The position numbers were made by a program, and so were the translations under genes. Below are positions 54,386 through 64,000 of a stretch of DNA of 64,000 nt, in pieces (positions within the stretch are counted from its first letter, which is position 1; the number at the start of each line of letters is the position of its first letter). The stretch is from Bolinopsis microptera (Eukaryota; Ctenophora; Tentaculata; Lobata; Bolinopsidae). Under the pieces are notes generated by a model, which saw only the letters and a program-made list of their open reading frames with translations, did no database searches and was not told the DNA's origin. The stretch is taken from contig NC_087078.1 in the NCBI RefSeq assembly GCF_026151205.1, positions 19,332,265 to 19,396,264 on the forward strand, in the 5' to 3' direction.

Positions 54386-55829
54386 ATAGCGGTGTTACAT
54401 TGATTTTAGTTACGTTGCAATTTTACTCGACTCTTATCAGTTCACTTCTTATCAGCGCGATCGCAGTAAGTTTTACTGTGTGCAACAGTTACATAACTGT
54501 AACTGTATAATACACATAACATTAACTCTGTAATGCACTTCAAACTGCAGTATAAAGAGTACGCACTTCGCACAAATGACAAGAAGGTAATCTAGTAATA
54601 CGATTTTTGGTATTAATATCTTTAATATTAATAACACGGCTTGTTCGATTCAAGCCCGTTCAATGTGGTCAATACCTGATGTGCGGATCACAGGCTTCGT
54701 TATTTACAATAGCTGAGATTAGGCAGATATAGCGGTTCCAGTCGTTACCTGGGGACCCCAGGCTGTAATATCCAGATAAATTGAAGCTGCGGCGGAATGA
54801 CAATCTGGGATGAGTGCGGCCCAGGAATGCCAGCCGTTACGCCGCTCAGCTTAATGTAAAAACTGTATTACAATTGATAGCATCATTACAATTTCAATCA
54901 CGTTTTAGAGCAATTTACACGAGAGTAGGACAATTATAACCTGTTTAATCTTGTTCGGCGTCATCGAAAACATAGGGTTACAAGGTTTCCGCTTCGATTT
55001 CCATCAATAAAAAATCCTTCTAATTTCGATTCTCTGGGCCAGCTGTCTGCTGGGTTTCAGAAGGTGGTACCAGATGCTGCTATAATTGAGCGCTCAGCTG
55101 CTCTAATTGGGTCCAATTACACCCGATACACGATATTATTCCATATAAGGCCTGATCAAGTAGCTTCAGCTCTGGTGACGTCACAAAATCTCCTAGTCGG
55201 CATACGACACGTTACGAATGTGATCACGTGCCCGAGGCTTTACGAATCAAGGTCACGTGATAGGATTAGCGGTCACGTGATAGGACTGAATGTCACGTGA
55301 CCTCAGTTATCCCTTATATGGCACAACTAGCTGCAATTGATCAGCTCTTAATTAGGCTGAAATCCTTGACAGGCCTATAATTACCCAATTTTAAATGAAC
55401 GATATCTCATCCTACAGAATGATGAGAGCGTAAACAAAATGCTTCCCGGAATCAGCACAATGCAGGGAACAAGATGCTGTTGGAATATCAATTATTCATC
55501 TTCCACCTGTAGTCCCTAGAGGAGGATACTTTGACTCCTTCTACCTTAGTGTGACAGACATAATGGACAAGTTCTCACTACCAAAGATCATCGGCTTCAT
55601 ACAAGCAACAAAACGATTCACTAAATGTGGAAAAACAAAGTGTAACTTTTTTCTCCACAAAGAAATATTTTACCGGGGTAAGCACAGGGCTCCAATGCTC
55701 TATCTTTCAGTGGTCATGCTCTATCTTATAATGATAATGACCACAGCCCCCTTCGAAGAAGAAGAATATATTATCATTATAAGATTTAAGAGAATGCAAG
55801 TTGTTCAAATGTTTAACATAATTTTGTGA

Positions 55830-56510
55830 TAATTAGTTGATGGCCCGGACGGAGACACTATGGCTGGCTAGATAACTAATAATGAATGGTCAGGGACCAA
55901 ATACTCAACCAGGTCAGTTTTATATAATATAATATGCAAAAAATGTTTGTCATCAAGATTCAGACGAATAGATTAACTAGTTTTAATATTTAATCTCATG
56001 CTTATACGAATTAATTTAAATTAACCTTTAAGTCTTATACACGAGTCAAGTTATCAAACCAGGTCACAATATTGTAGTATTCGATTTTAATTTATAACTG
56101 TAGATTACAGTCTGCCTGTTACCATCTCCTCAGCTCAATCCCTGGAATCTTGAAAAGCTCTTCTAAAAACGTACCTTTTTAAACTGTCCCTAGATGAACT
56201 TGAAAAACTTTATCGATAACTATTTTGGACATATTTGGTATTCGACTCTGCATAATATATTTAAGTACCATTTTCTGGCTTTAGTATTGACGATATTTTT
56301 CAAGCATAAGTTACCTTCTTAACTCAGTATTCATGATATTTTCTGGGATGACTAGTTCAAACACTGCTGAGTATAAGTTTTATCTTAAAAGCGGTGTTAT
56401 TAAATTTCAATTTATTATTATTATTACATTTCATGTTTTTTAAGAGTTAATACTGTTATTTACATCGTCTAACTTACAAGTTCAAGTTACAACTAAAATA
56501 TAAATTTCAG
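55830..56510 (+). other. Presumed intron upstream of the adaptor-like gene
   Basis: Ends in acceptor AAATTTCAG at 56510. No upstream exon of that gene was recognised between here and 51.1 kb, so its 5' end is missing from what I can read. Confidence 0.45.
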
Positions 56511-58615
56511 GGTTTCCTGATAGGCCCAGACAACAGAGGCCCAAGTTCAACTTCAATAGCAGAGATGTGAAGAGAGAGATAACCCCAGACTTCATGGCCT
56601 CTCAGTTGGCCTCCTTTGGGAGCTCAGCCAAATTAAAGTCGTTGCCAGGCCAACCACCATCAAATCCTTCAAAGCAGCAGCAGCAGCAGATGGGACCTGG
56701 CTTTGGTCAGGGTTTTGGTCCTGGATTTCCTCAGATGAATCAAGGTTTTAGGCAGCAGGCAATGCCTCAAAATATGGGATTTCAAGGACAAGCATTCATG
56801 CAGCCCCAAATGCAATATAATATGCAAAGTATGCCTGGACAATTTAGCACTGGGCCCAATAACGCATCATTTAGTATGACCGGCCCTCAGCCATCATCTT
56901 TTGGCATGACTTCTCAGCCACAACCGACACCTTTTGGTATGACCTCCCAGCCACAGCCGACACCTTTTGGCATGCCTGCACAAGCTCAGCCCACACCTTT
57001 TGGCATGCCTGCACAAGCTCAGCCCACACCTTTTGGCATGCCTGCACAAGCTCAGCCCACACCTTTTGGCATGCCTGCCCAACCAAAACAAACTTTCAAC
57101 TCTCCTTCACCACACCAAGGGTCGGGTGATATGTTTAACTCTTTCAACCAGGCTACAGTTTCTACTAAACCATCTACAGCCAGTGGCTTCGACCCTTTTT
57201 CCAATCTCCGCTCCACAAAACAAGAAAGTAGCTCCAGCGACCCCTTCAAATCAACCTCCACATTACCGGCCCAACCAGCCGCTAGCCAAGAATTTGATGC
57301 ATTTGGTGCTAAGCCCTTCGCTGCAAACATTGGACCATCTACTCAAAGTGCTTCTCTTGTCCCCCAACCAGACACGTATTCTGGTTTTGACAGTTTGTCT
57401 GGGCTCTCATCTCATAGCTCTTCATCTATCCTTTCCTCTAAAACCCCCAAGCCTCCAGCTGCATCGGTAGCACCAACCGTCGGAGATTTTTCAGTATTTA
57501 GTAGCATGTCTACCAGTCAACCCACTCCCGCTTCATTAGCGTCATCAGGGTTTGACAGTATGTTTGGTTCACAGCAAAAACCGTCAGTTCAAAAACCGTC
57601 AGGGATTGAAAGTTCTTTTCCAACTTCAGCTCCTGTATCCTCTGCTGTCAAGTCTCTGTCACAGTTTGAAAGTTCATTCAATCCACCCTTGGCTGCTCCG
57701 AAATCAGAAATTGCTTTTGACAGCGTCTTTTCACCGACTCACCGACTGCAATTCCTCCAAAGTCTGACATTTCGTTTGACAAGTGCATTTCCGTCTACCA
57801 AACCCGCGTTATCTGCTTCAACATCAGCCTTTGGTGATGCCTTCACTTCTCCAGCTCCCTCAAGTCAGAACTTTGGATTTGAGAGTTCATTTGAACCTGC
57901 ACCTTTATCTGCAGCGTCAATAAGTTCTGTGTTTGCTCCGATAGCTAGCCCAATTAATGCATTCGACGATAATTTTGCTGCCATTTCGAGCAAGGGAGCA
58001 AGTGTTAAACCATCAACTGTTCCTGACAGTTTCGGACAGATGCCGTTTAGTGCGGCAGCACCTAGTATGGACATGTTCAGCACATCTAGCAGTTCTGCAG
58101 ATATCTTTACTGGTGGAATAAAGTTCCCAGAGCCGTCTCAGCCTTCAACTGTAGCCAAGCCACAGCCACCTCCTTCAGTAGATCTGTTCAGTGCAGCCCT
58201 AGCAAAGCAACCCATCCCCACTCAGCCTGGTGGAGTTGATTTGTTCAGCAGTAAGCCTTCTGTCAGTTCTGTTAGTTCTGTTGATAAATACAGTGTGTTC
58301 AGTGCTCTGAACACTGGTTTTAATGAACCTTCCTCAGACTTCTCCCCATTTCCACCAGAACCTATCTACTCTCAACCTCAACCTCCAGCAAAACCAGAGG
58401 CTCCCCTGCAGACTTTCCAGGGAACCGACATGTTTGACGACGCATTTGATCCGTTTGGCGAGAAGAAACCTCAGCCTGCAGCTGCTGTGTCACAACCGAA
58501 CTTTGATCAGTTTGATGTGTTTTCTCAACTTTCTACTGCTAAACCTCCGGAGGTGATGGCTCAAGAAAATAGTGGTTCTGGTTCTATTGTGAGGCAGAGA
58601 CCTTCTTCCAAAACG
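56511..58615 (+). CDS. Adaptor-like gene, large exon
   Basis: 2,105 nt, acceptor TTTCAG, donor ACG|GTAAGT. It begins in phase with FPDRPRQQRPKFNFNSRDVK then REITPDFMASQLASFG, so the true start codon is upstream, not the GTG/ATG inside. It includes a polyQ (CAG)5 at about 56675 and tandem repeats of CACCTTTTGGCATGCCTGCA (about 56926-57080) encoding QPTPFGMPAQ. Confidence 0.93.
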
Positions 58616-61600
58616 GTAAGTTGGCAGTGGTATGTACTTCTCAGAAAAAATGCGATATTTTCATCGTTTATGACAATCATTATTTGTTACGATATTTCGT
58701 AGACATCAAAAAAACATCAGGTTACTGTACCTTTAAAAGTAATTGTATTTAATAACTGCCCCTTCCCAGCCGGCCATGATGGTAGTTCTCCCTCCTCCCG
58801 CTAAAGCAGCGGACAGAAAGAAACCTCCAAAACCTGCCCCACCTTCAAAACCTGCCCCACCCTTCATATCAAAACAGCCTGACTTATTCTCACCATCAAC
58901 TGCTGGAGCCGCTACTGGCTTTCCTGAATCTGCTGCTGTATTCGATCCATTCTTCAACAGCTCAGGTGAGTAACTACATGTTAGTTGTGTAATACTACAG
59001 GGGGGGGGGGGGGGTCAAAAGGCCCGTCAAAAGTCAGTACCCATACGTTGGCATTATTAGCTCAGTCACTGAGTGCCCAATTGAAATAATTCTTTCTGGT
59101 ATGACTTACTACCACCACTGGTTCGGGTTTTCGCATTTATTTGATAATTTAGATAGATAATAGTCGGATTGAGCAAAATTTTATTGAATTGTGTTTGCCC
59201 ATTTAAATTACTAATCATTGATTACCCAATCAATTTTGCTAACGAGATAAACAAATTGCTTGATAACTTCGTCATTTTAAATCCGTTTCAAACTATCTTT
59301 TAGATTATATTCCGGATTAAATGACCTATTGCAATATGTTACAACGGAGTCTCTAAAATGTTCACAAACACGAGTATAAGCAATTCAAAGTTGATTTGGT
59401 GTAGCCCCCCCCAAATAGAAATCCTCGAACAAGTAGGTACAGTATACCATCTGCAAAGCAAAACACGGCGGTGGTATAAGAGGGCCTATAAGACCCAACC
59501 TATGGGTAGTGACTTTTGCCCCCCCCCCCCTCGCCCCCCCCCCCCCCCCCCCTGTAGTATGAAACATGTTAGTTACTGCATGTTACATACAGGTTAAAGC
59601 ACAAGGAGCAATAATTAGGGTTTCAAGATGAATTTAAAGCATTTTCTGAGATTTAAATATATTCTTCAATGATTAAAGCTGTATTCTGTTGTTAGGACGG
59701 GTTGAGACTGATGGGGCTGCCTTTGGAAAGCCAGGTCCTTTACATGTTGTAATTTCAAGCATTTATTTTATCTTCAGCATACTCATAGTGGATATTTTGT
59801 TCATCAAATTTGTTTATCATCCGATCTGCATTTTATTAATTAAATGAATATTTTCGATTGTAAAGTTTAATCTGTAGTAAATAAGTGTCATGAGATGTTT
59901 TCGTGAAAGAAATCAAATTTCAGCTCGACTCGTAGCTTCAGTCAATCAACGAACAAGACAGGTATGTAGATGTTATTAGTAGCAGGTATGTAGAGGTATG
60001 TAGATGTTATTAGTAGCAGGTATGTAGAGGTATGTAGATGTTATTAGTAGCAGGTATGTAGAGGTATGTAGATGTTATTAGTAGAGGTATGTAGATGTTA
60101 TTAGTAGCAGGTATGTAGAGGTATGTAGATGTGTGCAGGATATTTTGTTTTGATGTAAAACAATAATGTGGTAGTGAAAGTTTTGTGCGGATTTAAAAGA
60201 CTAAACTTTAGGAATTTTAATCACGTTTTTTATTAGTAGAATGTAGTTCGTGACCTATGTTTGCAGGTTATCTTATAGAATAGAGGGGAGAGGGGGGTTA
60301 AGTTAAACTGTAGATGCGGATTCTGGTGGAGAGGTGTATTTTTGACACGTGACATAAACCAATCAGCTTCCACTAGCAACCAATCAAACCCCAGAATCAC
60401 TATCACGTTTCAAAAATATGCCTTACCTCCCCACCAGAATCCACATCTATTGTTCCCAGAAAATTAAATGTACTAGAGGGCCGGCCGTTTATGTCATATT
60501 TGGTTTTAGGATCAAGCAGGGCCGAGCCAGGTTATTTGTCAATTCCTCAAAATTAATTGTGATTATTATTTAACAACCAGTTTAATACCCAATACCCTAC
60601 AATAACAACTATTGTAGTTCTACTAGTGTAACTACAGGATGGCCCAGAAGTAACTGCCCACACGCAATCAGTAATCTCATCAGGGGCTATTCGCTAGCGA
60701 GCAACAATGAGCCTCATTAGGCGGTAACGAGCATGTTGGTGAATGACGATCTGATCACTTTGAAGAATACTGATAGTGACGTTCCTTAAAACCGTCCTTA
60801 AAACCGTTCCTTAAAACCGAAGAAATTCGCGTTATCGCGCTTCGGTTGCTGTCCTATAAGCAGTGTCCAACCAATCATGGCATTGATTGAGTGACGAAAT
60901 CACTGATTAAGTGCTGGATCACGTATCTGCAAGATCTTAAAAGGGTCATAACTCGGTTAAATTGTGAACAACCAACTTGAAATTTTGGGAAAGCACTTCA
61001 ATTATCAAACCAAGTGTGTCTAGAAACTTTGAAGTTCCTAGCCGAAAGCGTTCTCACTTTATGGTGACAATAGTGAAAAAGAGGGAGTGGCGTGCCACAC
61101 CCACTGCAATTAATTAAATTTGACGAAATTTTCAGGAAATCTAAGTTTGACCCATATCCATTATCTCTGAAATTTCTGTGCAATTCTAAGAAGAATTACG
61201 TGAGTTATTAAAGGGTTGCGTGTGGGCAGTTACTTCTGGGCCATCCTGTAGACTTATAACTGTATAATTGATACTCTGCAGGTTTCAGCACAGCCAGCCC
61301 CCAGAAGAGCTAAACGGAGAGCACCGCCTCCCCCAACCAAACAATCAGTGGGTCCTTTATTTAGTAATTAGTACTTCTTGTACAGTTTTACCTAATAAAT
61401 AGGGGGGGGTGTCACGTCCGTCTATGTCCGCTTGTCTCATAGAATCCAAAAAGGACAGGACATAGGCGGACATAGGCGGACATAGACGGACATAGGCGGA
61501 CATAGGCGGACATAGACGGACATAGGCGGACATAGGCGGACATTAATGGACACCTAAATTGCTAAATAAAATGTTCAATTTTTGCTGTTTAAATAGGGGA

Positions 61601-63706
61601 TCATGTTTTTTGTCCGTTCGGTACCCTATATTTTCAAAACGGACAAAAAATAGAGCGGACAAAAACGGACAAAAATGGAAATAACATTTAGATGCTTCCT
61701 CCTCCTACTCTTCCTCCTCCTCCCCCTGGGTCTTCCTGATCTTCCTCAGTCCTCTTCCTCCTCCCCTCCTCAGTCCTCCTCCTACTCCTCCTCCTCGTCC
61801 TCAGTCCTCCTCATCAGTCCTCAACAGTCCTCCTCCTCCCCAGTCCTCCTCCTCCTCCTGAGTCCTCCTCCTGGGTCCTCCTCCTCCTCTTCATCCTCCT
61901 CCTCTTCCTCCTCAGTCCTCAGTTCTCCTCAGTCCTCCTCCTCATCCTTCTCCTCAGTCCTCCATCCTCCTCCTCAGTCCTCCCCCAGTCCCCCGCCCCC
62001 TCCTCCTCTTCAGTCCTCCTCCTCCTCCTTCTCAGTCCTCCTCCTCCTCCTCCTCCTCTTCCATCTCAGTCATCCTCCTCAGCCATCCTCCTCAGTCCTC
62101 CTCAGTCCTCCTCCTCCGTCCTCCTCCTCCTCCTGGGTCCTCCTCCTCCTTTTCATCCTCCTCCTCTTCCTCCTCGGTCCTCAGTCCTCCTCCTCCTGGG
62201 TCCTCCTCCTCATCCTTCTCATCAGTCCTCCTCCTCCCCAGTCCTCTCCCAGTCCCCCTCCTTCTCCTCCTCCTATTCAGTCCTCCTCCTCCTCCTCCTC
62301 AGTTCTCCTCAGTCCTCCTTCTCATTTCTCCTAAGTCCTCCTCCTGAGTCCTCCTCCTCTTCCTTCTGAGTCCTCCTCCTGAGTCCTCCTCCTCCTCCCT
62401 CTCAGTCATCCTCCTCAGTCATCCTCCTCAGCCATCCTCCTCAGTACTCCTCAGTCCTCCTCCTTCTCAGTCATCGTCAGTCCTCCTCCTCAGTCCTTCT
62501 CCTCCTCCTGGGTCCTCCTCCTCCTCCTCCTCTTGGGTCCTCCTGGGTCTTCCTGATCCTCCCCAGTCCTCTTCCTCCTCCCCTCCTCAGTCCTCCTCCT
62601 ACTCTTCCTCCTCGTCCTCAGTCCTCCTCATCAATCCTCAACAGTTCTCCTCCTTCCCAGTCCTCCTCCTCCTCCTGGGGCCTTTTCCTGGGTCCTCCTC
62701 CTGGGTCCTCCTCCTCCTGGGTCCTCCTCCTCCTGGGTCCTCCTTCTCCTCCTCAGTCCTTCTCCTCCTCCTCCTCAGTCCTCTTCCTCCTCTTCCTCCT
62801 CCCTCTCAGTCATCCTCCTCAGCCATCCTCCTCAGCCATTCTCCTCAGTCCTCCTCCTTCTCAGTCCTCCTCCTGAGTCCTCCTCCTGAGTCATCATCCT
62901 CAGTTCTCCTCCTCCTCCTCCTAGGTCCTCCTTCTGGGTCCTCCTCCTCCTCCTCCTCCTGGGTCTTCCTGATCCTTCTCCTCCCTCTCAGTCATCCTCC
63001 TCAGTCATCCTCCTCAGTCATCCTCCTCAGCCATCCTCCTCAGCCATCCTTCTCAGCCATCCTCCTCAGTACTCTTCAGTACTCTTCAGTACTCTTCAGT
63101 ACTCTTCAGTCCTCAAAATGTTTGTCCGCTAATGTCCACCAATGTCCGCTAATGTCCACCAATGTCCATCCAAGTCCGCCAATGTCCGTCCGGGTCCGCC
63201 AATGTCCGTCCGAGTCCGCCAATGTCCGTCCGAGTCCGCCAATGTCCGTCCGTGTCCGCCAATGTCCCAAAAAACACGTCCGTTGTCTCATAGAATCCAA
63301 AAAGGACAGGACATAGGCGGACATAGACGGACATGACACCCCCCCTAAATAATTGATAGATATTCTCAAAAGCTGAAAACGTTTTTGTTGTGGTTTATTC
63401 CTATCTTTAAATAATTATTTACAAGAGATTAATTCCTAAATTCCACTGAATTTCGTATGTTGTTTTAGTCAAAGTTCTGTTTAGCTATTTATATTTTCAC
63501 GGTTTATTTATTTTCCCAGAGCGGTGGACCTACGTTTTATGCTGGAGACAAGAACAAAGCAGTTATTTCGTTGTTGGACTTAGACTTCAATGCCCCTGCA
63601 GTCGTAAGTTCAGGGGCACCACCCCCACAGCCACTACTCATACTGCCTACTGCTGATATTATGAGTAAGGGGGCGCCACCCTCTCGTCCTCCTCCTCCTA
63701 AATCAG
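56511..63706 (+). CDS. DPF/FxDxF-rich endocytic adaptor-like protein, 5' and 3' ends uncertain
   Basis: Long, low-complexity, Ser/Pro/Gln/Phe-rich protein built from exons 56511-58615, 58770-58965, (59696-59734), 59924-59961, 61282-61347 and 63520-63706, all phase-compatible. It is dense in short motifs of the type bound by AP-2 appendages, clathrin or EH domains: DPF (DPFSNL, DPFKS, DPFGEKK, DPFFN), FxxF/FDxF repeats (FDSMFG, FDAFG, FDQFDVF, FESSF), DLF (VDLFSAAL, VDLFSSK, PDLF), plus Pro-rich SH3-type stretches (PPPAKAADRKKPPKPAPPSK, RRAPPPPTK). An early segment has six PTPFGM(P/T) decapeptide repeats. No folded domain lies in these exons. Such tails occur in AAK1, Dab2, Numb, epsin and synaptojanin families; I cannot choose without the 5' exons. 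The role as clathrin adaptor/regulator is an inference from motifs. Confidence 0.75.
58770..58965 (+). CDS. Adaptor-like gene exon, Pro-rich
   Basis: 196 nt, acceptor CTTCCCAG, donor CAG|GTGAGT, phase 0 to 1. Encodes PAMMVVLPPPAKAADRKKPP, KPAPPSKPAPPF, a PDLF motif and VFDPFFNSS. Confidence 0.9.
59696..59734 (+). CDS. Possible 39-nt microexon
   Basis: TTGTTAG|GACGGGTTGAG...AAGCCAG|GTCCTT encodes RVETDGAAFGKP in frame with both neighbours (phase 1 to 1). The donor is weak; it could be skipped without a frame change. Confidence 0.45.
59924..59961 (+). CDS. Adaptor-like gene 38-nt exon, abutting a donor minisatellite
   Basis: Acceptor ATTTCAG, donor ACAG|GTATGT. In the phase set by the previous exon it encodes RLVASVNQRTRQ. 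The intron begins directly with the repeat described at 59962. Confidence 0.7.
59962..60132 (+). repeat. Donor-site minisatellite GTATGTAGATGTTATTAGTA
   Basis: Seven or so units of GGTATGTAGATGTTATTAGT plus AGCA, alternating with short GGTATGTAGA units. Each unit start is CAG|GTATGTAG or GAG|GTATGTAG, the same string as the true donor at 59959-59969. A BLAST-independent check is simple visual alignment. Confidence 0.93.
60313..60447. mobile_element. TA-flanked MITE (135 bp)
   Basis: Inverted ends GATGCGGATTCTGGTGGAGA and the complement of GATGTGGATTCTGGTGGGGA, flanked by TA on both sides. The inverted similarity reaches inward through TATTTTTGA(C/A)ACGTGA. The TA target suggests the Tc1/mariner group. 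Confidence 0.75.
60635..61248. mobile_element. Tc1/mariner-like non-autonomous element (614 bp)
   Basis: About 35-bp terminal inverted repeats: CAGGATGGCCCAGAAGTAAC then TGCCCACACGCAA, with the exact complement at 61214-61248; TA on both sides. The interior from about 60818 reads EEIRVIALRLLSYKQCPTNH on the plus strand, similar to the N-terminal helix-turn-helix of mariner-type transposases, but it is then broken by stops. Confidence 0.88.
61282..61347 (+). CDS. Adaptor-like gene exon, basic/Pro-rich, with alternative end
   Basis: Acceptor CTCTGCAG. Encodes VSAQPAPRRAKRRAPPPPTK plus QS. If the donor TCA|GTGGGT is used, the frame runs into 63520. If it is read through, the protein ends VGPLFSN at the TAG at 61369-61371. 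Both are possible. Confidence 0.65.
61402..63345. mobile_element. 1.9-kb TIR element filled with polypyrimidine DNA
   Basis: Ends GGGGGGGGTGTCACGTCCGT (left) and the complement of GGGGGGGTGTCATGTCCGTC (right), flanked by TAAATA on both sides (61396-61401 and 63346-63351). Each end region contains tandem GGACATAGGCGGACATAGAC or its complement, and the block CTCATAGAATCCAAAAAGGA occurs near both ends in direct orientation (61437, 63288). The interior is the CCT/CAG tract at 61684-63116. No transposase. Unknown superfamily. Confidence 0.8.
61684..63116. repeat. 1.4-kb (TCC)n/CAGTCC polypyrimidine tract
   Basis: Almost pure C/T on the plus strand, punctuated by CAG (CCTCCTCAGTCCTCCTCC). The frame at 61675-62334 (SSSS/PPPP/LLLL) is an artefact. 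In the sense direction of the host gene it is a run of more than a hundred polypyrimidine-CAG strings, that is, splice-acceptor-like sequence. Confidence 0.97.
63520..63706 (+). CDS. Adaptor-like gene exon near the right edge
   Basis: Acceptor TTTTCCCAG, donor CAG|GTTTTT, phase 0 to 1. Encodes SGGPTFYAGDKNKAVISLLD then LDFNAP and two GAPP(P/S) Pro-rich stretches. A further piece may start at 63795 (CTTTAG|GTGCAAAAATA), giving GAKITRISPR and then a stop or a donor (CGCG|GTAACA). Confidence 0.75.
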
Positions 63707-63831
63707 GTTTTTATTTTTTAACACTTCTTTCTTTAGTAGCATCTTTTATTGTTTATACCTGCTCTATGCTCTCAATGTTCTGTGGTTTCTTTAGGTGCAA
63801 AAATAACAAGAATTTCGCCGCGGTAACACCA

Positions 63832-64000
63832 CGCACGATTAAATTTCCCTACTGCCTACAATGTAATTGTTCTACTTTAGTGTATCCCAGAGTGGTGTTT
63901 GGCGCACGTGATAATCATTAATCGTTTATATTATATTAAGCATGCAGAACTTGAAAAATCCTGCGCGCATCTGAGGTGTCGCCGTCGATCTGTATGTGGT
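63832..64000. other. Right edge, nothing assigned
   Basis: Intron or 3' flank of the adaptor-like gene; too short to judge. Confidence 0.3.

Larger units (their letters stand above)
52376..55518. mobile_element. 3.1-kb long-TIR DNA transposon, MULE-like
   Basis: Terminal inverted repeats of about 890 bp (52376 to about 53270; about 54625 to 55518), starting TAGGGACTAC(G/A)GGTGGAAG, flanked by a perfect 9-bp direct repeat GAGGAGGAT (52367-52375 and 55519-55527). Long TIRs with 9-bp target duplications are classic for Mutator-like elements. The arms contain three GGTCACGTGA-type palindromes and a CATTCCTGGGCC / GTCATTCCGCC block also seen near 39 kb. The inner 1.35 kb carries minus-strand ORFs that do not look like a MULE transposase. 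Confidence 0.9.
52294..55829 (+). pseudogene. LINE 3' coding remnant split by the long-TIR element
   Basis: The reading frame left of the insertion (52297-52375) gives HCLMEEETMNHFIGQCPKWS then FQRGG; right of it (55528 on) it continues in the same frame YFDSFYLSVTDIMDKFSLPK then IIGFIQATKRF. A C...ETxxHFxxxCP block followed by FIxxTxRF is typical of the C-terminal end of jockey/CR1-type LINE polyproteins. The two halves join exactly when the element and one copy of its 9-bp target are removed, which confirms the boundaries. No RT core is present. Confidence 0.75.

Noticed and set aside
52594-55300. Two identical ORFs (about 78-80 residues, MVPDA...AAIIERSAALIGSN) in opposite arms
   Set aside because: They are the same inverted-repeat sequence read twice. 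No evidence of expression, and the two copies differ by an in-frame indel with no other constraint.
56871-57470. Antisense and alternate-frame ORFs with CQKVWAELVQA or LACLHKLSPHL repeats
   Set aside because: Shadows of the QPTPFGMPAQ repeat of the real exon in other frames.
61675-62334. 219-residue Ser/Pro/Leu ORF starting from ATG
   Set aside because: Translation of the CCT/CAG polypyrimidine tract inside a transposable element.
63106-63369. ORFs with DGHWRTRTDIGGLG or PPMSVRVRQCP repeats
   Set aside because: Translation of the subterminal GGACATAGGCGGACA / GTCCGCCAATGTCC tandem repeats of the transposable element.

Overview
This is eukaryotic, metazoan-type DNA. It is AT-rich and intron-rich, with very small exons (39 to 358 nt) flanked by GT/AG sites, and it is dense in LINEs, foldback/MITE-type DNA transposons and minisatellites. 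No operons, Shine-Dalgarno sites or prokaryotic genes are visible. The gene content (a PFTAIRE cyclin-dependent kinase, a PGRMC-type cytochrome-b5-like protein, and a DPF/FxDxF-rich endocytic-adaptor-like protein) together with jockey/CR1-like LINEs suggests an invertebrate animal, possibly a non-bilaterian marine lineage. I cannot fix the phylum from sequence alone. The ORFs that look longest in low-complexity DNA are not genes. The real genes were found by splicing short exons together.

Layout. (1) 1-9.6 kb: no host exon recognised; a 5'-truncated LINE on the minus strand (3.7-5.6 kb) and several short tandem arrays. (2) 9.6-30.4 kb, minus strand: a CDK14/CDK15 (PFTAIRE) kinase gene, eight exons from the start codon (30400) to the DFG motif (9601). 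All splice phases match. The rest of the kinase domain is not found in the window. Its introns hold a 4.1-kb array of a 53-bp satellite, a 300-bp CT tract, E-box-bearing 21-bp repeats, a segmental duplication around the PFTAIRE exon, and an array of TTACCACATATT units that touches an exon. (3) 30.4-45.6 kb: gene-poor, with a dispersed repeat in two of its three copies, decayed foldback elements, three or four LINE fragments (one with a clear target-site duplication), and a hAT-type MITE. (4) 45.9-51.1 kb, plus strand: a complete four-exon PGRMC-like gene. Its last intron is filled by about 36 copies of a 37-bp unit that is a copy of the last exon's own 3' splice site plus its first codons, interrupted by two TTAA-flanked elements, one a 1.4-kb foldback. 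(5) 52.3-55.8 kb: a 3.1-kb element with about 0.9-kb terminal inverted repeats and a 9-bp target duplication, carrying a small unfamiliar gene, inserted into a LINE 3' coding remnant. (6) 56.5-63.8 kb, plus strand: the 3' part of a DPF/FxDxF/DLF-rich adaptor-like gene, whose introns contain two TA-flanked MITEs, a donor-site minisatellite, and a 1.9-kb terminal-inverted-repeat element filled with 1.4 kb of pure CCT/CAG-type polypyrimidine.

The most unusual theme is tandem repeats that start at, and copy, splice junctions. It appears in all three host genes: acceptor plus codons in PGRMC, donor in CDK14 exon 5, donor in the adaptor gene, with a fourth array lying about 30 nt from a CDK14 acceptor. 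The PGRMC case could create dozens of competing acceptors and several alternative C-termini.
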